From: Bacteroidetes bacterium CG2_30_32_10
Lineage (GTDB): Bacteria; Bacteroidota; Bacteroidia; Bacteroidales; CG2-30-32-10
Assembly (NCBI GenBank): GCA_001872995.1
Contig: MNXO01000149.1
Location: 5,529 to 19,197, forward strand
Direction of reading: 5' to 3'
Length of the DNA stretch: 13,669 nt
Shown here: positions 7,102 through 13,669 of the stretch, one piece after another
Layout of the letters: each line of letters begins with the position of its first letter
Position numbering within the stretch: the stretch's first letter is position 1
Made by a program: the position numbers and the translations under genes
Notes under the pieces: model-generated
What the model saw: only the letters and a program-made list of their open reading frames with translations
Told to the model about the DNA's origin: nothing
Databases searched by the model: none

Positions 7102-8595
7102 ATGAAAAAAATACTTTTATTTAGTTTGTGCACTTTAGCTTTGCTGAAATTAAATGCACAAGAAATGACTAATATTGGGAAACCGGTTAATTCTTCTGAC
7201 CATACAGAATATGCACCAACAATAAGCTCAGATGGGAAAACGATGATTTTCGAGTCAGACCAATCGGGTTATTGGAAACTTTATGAAACCAAAAAACTTT
7301 CAAATGGCAAATGGTCGGAACCAGAATATATTGAAGAAATAAATGATACTGATAACGAAAGTGATTTTATTGGTGGACCTTTTCTTACTTATGACGATAA
7401 TTATATTTATTATACCTCTGATAGGAAAGATGGAATTGGTGGAGTGGACATTTGGTATTCAAAAAAACAAGGAAAAAGTTGGTCGAAACCAAAAAACATA
7501 GGAAGACCAATTAATACCTCTAAATATGATGGATTCCCTTCTGTTTCTCCAAATGGACAATCAATATATTTTATGCGAGATGCAGAAGATCCATCAGTGG
7601 AAGATGGAAATTGCTATGCCATTTATGTTTCACAAAAAGAAGATGATGGAAGTTGGGGTACACCCAAAATGCTTCCATACCCAATAAATACAGGCTGCGA
7701 TGGATGGCCTCGCATTATGGCTGATAATAAAACACTTATTTTCTCTTCAAAAAGAGGCAATAACACAGATAATTTTGATTTGTACCAAACCGAACTTAAA
7801 GAAGATGGTACATGGTCTAAACCTAAACCATTTACCTTCGCCAACACCAATACAGATGATAAATTTGTTTCAATTCCTGCCTCTGGAGATATTATGTATT
7901 TTACTATTGAAAATAATGGGAATGAAGATATTTATTATCGCCCAGTTCCAAAAGAATTAAGACAAAAAAACAATATAACCATAAGTGGTACAATACTGGA
8001 TATAGACACAAAAAAACCTGTTAAAGCAAACTTAAACATCACCAACATTAAAACAAATAAAATTATAACAGTGATTGAAAATGACCCAGAAGATGGTACA
8101 TATATGGTTGTTTTGAGTGAAGGTGCTGATTTAGACTTCTCTGCCTCTGCAAAAGGGTATTCATTCTACTCAGAAGAATTTGATTTAAGCAATTTAAAAG
8201 AATATAAAGATATTGAGAAAAACATTGAACTAGTTCCATTAAAACTAAATAGCTCTTTTGTATTGAATAGTATAATTTTTGAAAACGATAAATATGATTT
8301 ATTACCAGCCTCAATTCCAGAACTAAACAAAGTTGTTAAATTGCTCAAAGACAACCCTGGTTTAATAGTAGAAATATCTGCTCATACAGATGTCATGGGG
8401 TCAGTTCCTCATAACCAAGAATTATCAAACAACAGGGCAAAGTCGGTGGTAGATTATTTGGTTTCAAAAGGAATTAATAAAAATAGATTGATTGCTAAAG
8501 GCTATGGTTCAAAGTTTCCAAAATACCCAAATGATACCGAAGCCAATATGTCGAAAAACAGAAGGGTGGAATTTAAAATTGTTAATAAACAGTGA
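7102..8595 (+). CDS. Secreted PD40 propeller, CRD-like and OmpA-domain envelope protein
   Basis: The protein has 497 residues. Residues 1-20 are a signal peptide ending LNAQ, with no lipobox cysteine. Residues about 25-280 contain repeated PD40/WD40-like blades: YAPTISSDGKTMIFESD (37-53), DIWYSKKQGKSWSKPKNIG (116-134), GFPSVSPNGQSIYFMRD (144-160) and GWPRIMADNKTLIFSSKRGN (201-220). Residues about 291-380 resemble a carboxypeptidase-regulatory-like beta domain (SGTILDIDTKKPVKANLNI). Residues about 385-495 form an OmpA C-terminal peptidoglycan-binding domain with SAHTD at 426-430, NNRA at 443-446 and NRRVEF at 486-491. The protein should sit in the periplasm bound to peptidoglycan. The domain order resembles the type IX secretion protein PorE without its N-terminal TPR domain and lipid anchor. 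Paralogues with this order are common, so a secretion role is not established. Confidence 0.9.
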   Translation: MKKILLFSLCTLALLKLNAQEMTNIGKPVNSSDHTEYAPTISSDGKTMIFESDQSGYWKLYETKKLSNGKWSEPEYIEEINDTDNESDFIGGPFLTYDDNYIYYTSDRKDGIGGVDIWYSKKQGKSWSKPKNIGRPINTSKYDGFPSVSPNGQSIYFMRDAEDPSVEDGNCYAIYVSQKEDDGSWGTPKMLPYPINTGCDGWPRIMADNKTLIFSSKRGNNTDNFDLYQTELKEDGTWSKPKPFTFANTNTDDKFVSIPASGDIMYFTIENNGNEDIYYRPVPKELRQKNNITISGTILDIDTKKPVKANLNITNIKTNKIITVIENDPEDGTYMVVLSEGADLDFSASAKGYSFYSEEFDLSNLKEYKDIEKNIELVPLKLNSSFVLNSIIFENDKYDLLPASIPELNKVVKLLKDNPGLIVEISAHTDVMGSVPHNQELSNNRAKSVVDYLVSKGINKNRLIAKGYGSKFPKYPNDTEANMSKNRRVEFKIVNKQ

Positions 8596-8600
8596 AAAGA

Positions 8601-8641
8601 AGTACTTAGAGTGAACTAGAGTTTGGAGTACTTAAAGTGAA
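8601..8641. repeat. 15-bp direct repeat pair upstream of GxxExxY gene
   Basis: AGTACTTAGAGTGAA (8601-8615) and AGTACTTAAAGTGAA (8627-8641) differ at one base and are spaced 26 bp apart, with a related ACTAGAGT between them. The pair lies immediately after the OmpA-protein stop codon. The second copy occupies the spacer of the predicted promoter at 8622-8653. Confidence 0.65.
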
Positions 8642-8653
8642 ATTGTATATTTG
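8622..8653 (+). promoter_or_regulatory. Bacteroidota-type promoter for the GxxExxY gene
   Basis: TTTG at 8622-8625, a 20-nt spacer and TATATTTG at 8646-8653 fit the Bacteroidota sigma consensus (TTTG or TTG, about 19-21 nt, TAnnTTTG). It is the best promoter match I saw in the window. Transcription should begin near 8660, just outside the left inverted repeat, so the message would carry both arms. Confidence 0.6.
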
Positions 8654-8669
8654 ATAAAATAAATGAAAA

Positions 8670-8697
8670 TGACACGAATTACACAAATTTTCACGAA
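8670..8697. repeat. Left inverted-repeat arm of the GxxExxY cassette
   Basis: TGACACGAATTA (8670-8681) is exactly complementary to 9094-9105, and TCACGAA (8691-8697) to 9087-9093. The two blocks are separated by 9 extra bases in this arm. Each arm is itself an iteration of a CACGAA word. Confidence 0.75.
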
Positions 8698-8708
8698 AAA
8701 AAAGTATT

Positions 8709-9083
8709 ATGGAACAATTAGTTTATGCTGAAGAGGCATATCAGATAATCGGTATTTGTATGGTAGTCCATAGAATTTTGGGGAAAGGGCATAGTGAAGT
8801 GGTTTATAAAGATGCATTAGAATACGAATTTCAAAACGCTTATATTGAGTATTCTAGAGAACAACAATACAAAATAAAATATAAAAAAATTATTTTATCT
8901 CATTCTTATAATGCAGATTTTGTAGTGTTTGATAAAATAATACTTGAAGTTAAAGCCATCGAATTACTTACAGATAGTCATATTAAACAAACTCTGAATT
9001 ATCTTGCAGCATCAAAGCAAAAGTTGGGGTTATTGGTTAATTTTGGGCAAGAAAGTTTAGTACATAAAAGAATAATTTTATAG
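8709..9083 (+). CDS. GxxExxY family protein (PD-(D/E)XK nuclease-like)
   Basis: The 124-residue protein carries the defining motif as GHSEVVY (residues 27-33). A PD-(D/E)XK-like core follows: D70 in YNADFVVF, then E80 and K82 in IILEVKA, with HIKQTLNYL (91-99) and GLLVNFG (107-113) as in other family members. The family is short, widespread in Bacteroidota and related environmental bacteria, and resembles restriction-type nucleases by fold prediction; its biological role is not established. Length is typical and the catalytic-type residues are intact. It has its own promoter and is enclosed by inverted repeats, unlike the neighbouring genes. It could be a selfish or accessory module, a nuclease or a nucleic-acid-binding protein. 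Confidence 0.85.
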   Translation: MEQLVYAEEAYQIIGICMVVHRILGKGHSEVVYKDALEYEFQNAYIEYSREQQYKIKYKKIILSHSYNADFVVFDKIILEVKAIELLTDSHIKQTLNYLAASKQKLGLLVNFGQESLVHKRIIL

Positions 9084-9105
9084 TAATTCGTGATAATTCG
9101 TGTCA
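9084..9105. repeat. Right inverted-repeat arm of the GxxExxY cassette
   Basis: TAATTCGTGATAATTCGTGT and the following CA form a tandem of TAATTCGTG words, the reverse complement of the left arm at 8670-8697. It begins directly after the GxxExxY stop codon (9081-9083). Folded with the left arm it could make a long stem in the transcript. Confidence 0.75.
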
Positions 9106-9151
9106 AAAATAATAATTTGCGTAAAATCAGTTAATAACTAAAATAAAAAAT

Positions 9152-10702
9152 ATGTTTACACAAAAAGAAATTGACCAATTTACTTCAAAAGGAATTAACT
9201 TAGAAACCATTGAAAAACAGATTTATCATTTTAAAACGGGTTTTCCCTTTGTTGAGTTGGTTGGAGCAGCCATTAAAACAAATGGCATCTGTATTCTTAA
9301 CAACGAACAGATTGAAAACTTAGTTGCCAGTTATGATAAACTATCAAAAGAAATAAACATTTTAAAGTTTGTTCCAGCTTCGGGTGCTGCTACTCGTATG
9401 TTTAAACATTTATTTTCTTTTAAAGATACTTATAAAAATACTACTGAAGATTATCATAAATACTTTTCAGATCAGAAATTCAATTCCGTTTATTATTTTA
9501 TTAACCATATTGAAAGATTTGCTTTTTATGATGACCTAAAAGCAGCGATGAGTAAAGACGGCATTTCTATTATTGATTGCATAGACAAAAAAGACTATGT
9601 TTGCATTATCGATTATTTATTAACAGAAAAGGGACTTAATTATAGCAATTTGCCAAAAGCTTTGCTTAAATTTCACAAATACGATTCGTTTTCGAGAACT
9701 GCCATAGAAGAACATTTAGTAGAATCAGCCAATTATTGTAAAGATAAAGACAATGTGTGTGCTATTCATTTTACTATTTCACCCGAACATCAGGAAAAGT
9801 TTTCTTTGTTGGTTAATTCGGTAGTAAAAGAATATGAAAATACTTTTAATGTAAAGTACAACATCACCTATTCAGTTCAAAACCCATCTACCGATACCAT
9901 TGCTGTGGATATTGATAATATTCCTGTTGTAGAAAAAGATGGTACTATATTATTTCGTCCAGCTGGGCATGGAGCACTTATTGAAAATTTAAATAATGTG
10001 GATGCTGATTTGGTTTTTATTAAAAATATTGACAACATTGTCCCTGATAGTTTAAAAGCAGAAACCTACCTTTATAAAAAAGCATTGGCTGGTTTATTAA
10101 TGGATTTGCATTATAAAACACAATATTATCTTAGATTAATAGAAGTTAGAGAATGTAATGAAGAGCTGTTGGCAGAAATAGCAAGATTTGCTGTTGAAAA
10201 TCTTAATATTAAGCTCGACATTGGTTACGAATACCTCACGATTAATCATAAATATGATTATCTTTTAAAAAAACTAAACCGACCTATGCGAATTTGTGGT
10301 ATGGTGAAAAATGAAGGCGAACCAGGTGGTGGTCCTTTTTGGGTAAGAAGTAATGATAGGACGGTTTCCCTTCAAATAATTGAATCTTCTCAAATAAATC
10401 TCCAAAACCACGAACAAAGTGTTATTTTCAAATCTTCTACCCACTTCAACCCGGTTGATTTAGTTTGCTGCCTGATAGATTATAGAGGTAAGCGGTTCAA
10501 TTTACCCAATTTTGTGGATCCTTCTACTGGTTTCATTACTATTAAATCGAAGGATGGAAAAGATATTAAAGCGATGGAATTGCCAGGTTTATGGAATGGT
10601 GCGATGGCTGACTGGATTACTGTTTTTGTAGAAGTTCCTCTATCCACCTTCAATCCTGTGAAAACAGTGAACGACCTTTTGCGAAAAGAGCATCAGTCGT
10701 GA
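9152..10702 (+). CDS. DUF4301 protein, pyrophosphorylase-like
   Basis: This 516-residue protein looks like a full-length DUF4301 member. FVPASGAATRMFK (residues 73-85) resembles the G-x-G-T-R-x-x-K nucleotide loop of sugar-nucleotide pyrophosphorylases. ILFRPAGHGALIENLN (266-281) and the strand DADLVFIKNIDNI resemble the sugar- and metal-binding parts of UDP-sugar pyrophosphorylases. The glycine-rich NEGEPGGGPFWV (387-398) is a further hallmark. I infer a cytoplasmic nucleotidyltransferase-like fold; no substrate is known to me. It has no signal peptide or membrane helix. It follows the GxxExxY cassette by 46 nt and is convergent with uvrA. I found no exact promoter match in the short upstream gap, so transcription may come from further upstream. 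Confidence 0.85.
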   Translation: MFTQKEIDQFTSKGINLETIEKQIYHFKTGFPFVELVGAAIKTNGICILNNEQIENLVASYDKLSKEINILKFVPASGAATRMFKHLFSFKDTYKNTTEDYHKYFSDQKFNSVYYFINHIERFAFYDDLKAAMSKDGISIIDCIDKKDYVCIIDYLLTEKGLNYSNLPKALLKFHKYDSFSRTAIEEHLVESANYCKDKDNVCAIHFTISPEHQEKFSLLVNSVVKEYENTFNVKYNITYSVQNPSTDTIAVDIDNIPVVEKDGTILFRPAGHGALIENLNNVDADLVFIKNIDNIVPDSLKAETYLYKKALAGLLMDLHYKTQYYLRLIEVRECNEELLAEIARFAVENLNIKLDIGYEYLTINHKYDYLLKKLNRPMRICGMVKNEGEPGGGPFWVRSNDRTVSLQIIESSQINLQNHEQSVIFKSSTHFNPVDLVCCLIDYRGKRFNLPNFVDPSTGFITIKSKDGKDIKAMELPGLWNGAMADWITVFVEVPLSTFNPVKTVNDLLRKEHQS

Positions 10703-10813
10703 TAGTTTATTCGTTATTTTTTTTAAAAATCTCCATTTATAAGTACTACAAAGATTTATCAATAATTTAATTGAATAAAATCATTTTTTGAAAGCAAACT
10801 AAGAAAATACTTT

Positions 10814-13648
10814 CTAATTTTCAAACGCTTTTTTCAAATATTTTCCCGTATAAGACTTATCACATTTGATTAAATCTTCTGGGGTGCCTTCAAAAACGAT
10901 ATTGCCGCCATATTCGCCACCCTCAGGACCCAAATCTATCACCCAATCAGCACATTTAATTATTTCAGAATTATGTTCTACGACTACCAATGAATGTCCT
11001 TTTTTTAAAAGCGCATCAAAAGCCTGATTCAACTTGTTAATATCATGAAAATGCAAGCCTGTGGTTGGTTCATCAAATATAAACAATACTGGAGTTTCTA
11101 TACTGCCTTTTGATAAGAAGAAAGCGAGTTTTATACGCTGAGCCTCTCCCCCACTCAGCGTACTGGAAGGTTGCCCAAGTCGAATGTAACCCAAGCCAAC
11201 ATCAGCAAGTGGCATAAGTTTATTGACTATTTTATGTTCAATGTTCGCTTTACCTTGCACATCACTGAAAAAAGCAATTGCTTCATCCACCGTCATATCA
11301 AGAATGTCGCTAATGCTTTTATCTCTGTATTTAACATCAAGCAAATCATCTTTAAATCTTTTGCCTTTACAGCTTTCGCAAACCAATTGAATGTCTGCCA
11401 TAAACTGCATTTCTATTTTAACAAACCCATCACCTTCGCACTCTTCGCACCTCCCACCTTCTACATTAAAAGAAAAGAATCCAGGTTTATAACCTCTTGC
11501 TTTTGCTAAAGGAAGCTCAGAAAACAAAGTTCTTATTTCATCAAATGCCTTGATGTAGGTTACTGGATTAGAACGAGATGATTTTCCAATTGGATTCTGG
11601 TCAACCAATTCTATATTCGTAATTTTATCAATATCACCAGTTAAAGTATTGTGTTTGCCCGTCTGTTCACCATATCCATCAAACCTTTTTTTCATTGCAG
11701 GAAACAATATCTTTTTAATTAAAGAGGTTTTCCCTGAACCACTAACGCCAGTAATTACTGTTAGAGTGTTTAAAGGAATTTTAACATCAAAACCCTTTAG
11801 ATTGTTTTCTCTTGCTCCTTTAATTTCTATGAAATGTTTCCAACTTCTACGTTTTTGAGGAATTTCAATTTGTTTTTTCTTAGTAAGATAAAGTGCGGTT
11901 AGGCTTTTGCTTTCAGCTATTAATTCATTTAATTTCCCTTGAAAAACGACTTCACCCCCCATTCTTCCAGCATAAGGACCAATATCAATCAATTCATCAG
12001 CAGCTCTCATAATGTCTTCATCGTGTTCAACCACAATTACGGTGTTGCCAATATTTCGCAATTGTTTCAATACTTTAATTAATCTATAGGTATCGCGAGG
12101 ATGTAGTCCAATACTCGGTTCATCCAAAATATACATAGAACCGACCAAAGAACTACCTAGGGCGGTTGCGAGATTTATACGTTGAGATTCACCCCCAGAA
12201 AGCGTATTTGACAAACGATTTAAAGTTAAATAACCTAAACCCACATCCGAAAGGAATTGCAAACGATTGCTTATTTCAACAATTAGACTTTTAGAAACAT
12301 TCATTTCATATTCACTCAATTTAATGTTTTTAAAATAATCAAGAACATTATCAACTGGCAGTAATACCAAATCATTAAGAGACTTATCGTTAATTTTAAC
12401 ATACGCTGCATCTTTACGAAGCCTTGTACCTTTACATTCTGGACAAAGTGTTTTTCCTCTATACCGAGAAAGCATTACTCTGTATTGAATTTTGTATGCT
12501 TGCTCTTCTACATACTTAAAAAAAGCAGTAATGCCACCAAAAAATTCATTACCTACCCAAAGCAAGTCTTTCTGCTCGCTTGTTAGCTCATAGAAAGGTT
12601 TATGAATAGGAAAATCAAACTTATATGCATTCATCACCAACTGGTCTTTCCACTCTTCCATTTTTTCGCCTCTCCAACAAACAATTGCACCATCATAAAC
12701 AGATAAATTTTTGTTTGGAACTACCAAATCTTCGTCAATTCCAATAACACTTCCAAAACCTTCGCAGGTTTTGCAAGCTCCAATAGGATTGTTAAAACTA
12801 AATAAGTTTACAGAAGGTTCTTCAAAGGTCAACCCATCGGATTCAAAACGATTGGTAAATGTTTTGGCTTTAACTATGTTATTTTCATCCATAGTTTCAA
12901 TATAACACTCGCCATTACCTTCGTAAAAAGCCGTTTGAACAGAATCAGCAATTCTTGAATTTAATTCTTCATCGTTATGCTTCACAACTATTCTATCAAT
13001 TACAATAAACACTTTCTCTTTAAAGCCCTTTTCTTTAAAATTAATTAAGAATTCCTCTATCTTATATATTTCAGCACCAACTTTTATTCTTGTTAAGCCC
13101 AATTGAAGCAAAATTGTAAGATGCTCTCTTAAAGTTCTATTATTAATAATTTTAAGCGAAGTAAGAATAAATACTTTTGTATTATCGGAATGTTTTGTGA
13201 TATAATCAACCACATTACCAATATTATGACGTTTTACAACACAACCAGAAATTGGAGAATAAGTTATACCAATTCTTGCAAATAATAGTTTTAAATATTC
13301 ATATATTTCAGTTGATGTACCAACTGTAGAACGAGGATTTCTTGTATTTACTTTTTGTTCGATAGCAATAGCAGGAGAAATTCCTTTAATATAATCAACA
13401 TCCGGCTTACTCATTCTGCCCATAAATTGACGTGCGTAAGAACTAAGACTTTCCACATATCGTCTTTGACCTTCGGCATATAAAGTATCGAATGCAAGCG
13501 ATGATTTTCCCGAGCCAGATAAACCAGTAATAACAACTAATTTATTGCGTGGTATAATAATATCAATATTCTTTAAATTATGAACTCTGGCTCCTTTTAT
13601 TATTATATATTCTTTATTATCAATGTTTTCAACGTTTCTTTCTATCAT
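10814..13648 (-). CDS. uvrA: Excinuclease ABC subunit UvrA
   Basis: UvrA is the ATP-driven damage-recognition subunit of nucleotide excision repair; it works as a dimer with UvrB. The 944 residues are full length. Walker A motifs are GLSGSGKS (42-49) and GVSGSGKT (634-641). ABC signatures are LSGGESQRI (483-491) and LSGGEAQRI (831-839). Walker B motifs are MYILDE (505-510) and LFIFDE (855-860). The C-terminal zinc module is intact, with C734/C737 and C757/C760. In the N-terminal zinc module only C292/C295 remain; where many homologues have the first CxxC (about residues 268-272) this protein reads ESDGL. C402/C405 mark the usual LCPECKGTRL. It starts at ATG near the window edge, so its promoter is outside or in the last 21 bases. 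Confidence 0.97.
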   Translation of the reverse strand: MIERNVENIDNKEYIIIKGARVHNLKNIDIIIPRNKLVVITGLSGSGKSSLAFDTLYAEGQRRYVESLSSYARQFMGRMSKPDVDYIKGISPAIAIEQKVNTRNPRSTVGTSTEIYEYLKLLFARIGITYSPISGCVVKRHNIGNVVDYITKHSDNTKVFILTSLKIINNRTLREHLTILLQLGLTRIKVGAEIYKIEEFLINFKEKGFKEKVFIVIDRIVVKHNDEELNSRIADSVQTAFYEGNGECYIETMDENNIVKAKTFTNRFESDGLTFEEPSVNLFSFNNPIGACKTCEGFGSVIGIDEDLVVPNKNLSVYDGAIVCWRGEKMEEWKDQLVMNAYKFDFPIHKPFYELTSEQKDLLWVGNEFFGGITAFFKYVEEQAYKIQYRVMLSRYRGKTLCPECKGTRLRKDAAYVKINDKSLNDLVLLPVDNVLDYFKNIKLSEYEMNVSKSLIVEISNRLQFLSDVGLGYLTLNRLSNTLSGGESQRINLATALGSSLVGSMYILDEPSIGLHPRDTYRLIKVLKQLRNIGNTVIVVEHDEDIMRAADELIDIGPYAGRMGGEVVFQGKLNELIAESKSLTALYLTKKKQIEIPQKRRSWKHFIEIKGARENNLKGFDVKIPLNTLTVITGVSGSGKTSLIKKILFPAMKKRFDGYGEQTGKHNTLTGDIDKITNIELVDQNPIGKSSRSNPVTYIKAFDEIRTLFSELPLAKARGYKPGFFSFNVEGGRCEECEGDGFVKIEMQFMADIQLVCESCKGKRFKDDLLDVKYRDKSISDILDMTVDEAIAFFSDVQGKANIEHKIVNKLMPLADVGLGYIRLGQPSSTLSGGEAQRIKLAFFLSKGSIETPVLFIFDEPTTGLHFHDINKLNQAFDALLKKGHSLVVVEHNSEIIKCADWVIDLGPEGGEYGGNIVFEGTPEDLIKCDKSYTGKYLKKAFEN

Positions 13649-13669
13649 TAATGCTTGTTTTATTAATTA

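Larger units (their letters stand above)
8670..9105 (+). mobile_element. Possible inverted-repeat-bounded GxxExxY cassette
   Basis: A 436-bp unit is bounded by inverted repeats and filled almost entirely by one 375-bp gene, whose stop codon ends one base before the right arm. There is no transposase and no clear target duplication (the flanks are A-rich on both sides). Mobility would need enzymes supplied elsewhere. The alternative is that the arms simply form a hairpin stabilising the message or ending transcription. Confidence 0.35.

Noticed and set aside
7102..8595. Direct assignment as PorE or another type IX secretion component
   Set aside because: The TPR domain and lipobox are missing, and this domain combination has many paralogues in Bacteroidota.
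10703..10813. Bidirectional terminator between DUF4301 and uvrA
   Set aside because: Convergent genes make one likely, but I found only A-T rich imperfect pairings and no G-C stem with a T tract.

Overview
The window looks like an AT-rich chromosomal segment of a Bacteroidota member. Several things point there: the saccharopine-type lysine genes, MiaA and UvrA read like that phylum; a secreted protein joins a PD40 propeller to an OmpA domain; DUF4301 and GxxExxY proteins are present; Shine-Dalgarno sequences are weak or absent; and two -7 elements match TAnnTTTG. I see no rRNA, tRNA, CRISPR array, prophage or transposase.

Layout. (1) 1-653 holds no intact gene. It contains a wrecked minus-strand four-helix-bundle gene, split by an insert of about 230 bp that includes a quasi-palindromic repeat, and the whole is bracketed by a 20-bp direct repeat. 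(2) 654-3317, minus strand: a two-gene unit encoding saccharopine reductase and lysine-ketoglutarate reductase, equivalent to the two halves of animal and plant AASS (LKR/SDH). (3) 3571-6464, plus strand: a secreted six-repeat TPR protein, a family 2 glycosyltransferase starting at TTG, and miaA, which abuts or overlaps the glycosyltransferase stop. (4) 6562-8595, plus strand: a MacroD-type macrodomain protein, then 9 nt later a secreted PD40-CRD-OmpA protein, with a TAnnTTTG element upstream. (5) 8601-9105: repeats, a good promoter and a small GxxExxY gene enclosed by inverted repeats. (6) 9152-10702, plus strand: a DUF4301 protein resembling sugar-nucleotide pyrophosphorylases. (7) 10814-13648, minus strand: full-length uvrA, convergent with DUF4301.

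The annotated functions are mostly housekeeping: lysine catabolism, tRNA modification, excision repair and cell envelope. The most unusual content is in the intergenic spaces. Two small accessory genes of families scattered through Bacteroidota genomes (four-helix bundle and GxxExxY) each sit inside their own set of short iterated repeats. One is decayed and one intact. This suggests small repeat-bounded cassettes with no recombinase of their own. That is an inference and needs comparison with other loci.
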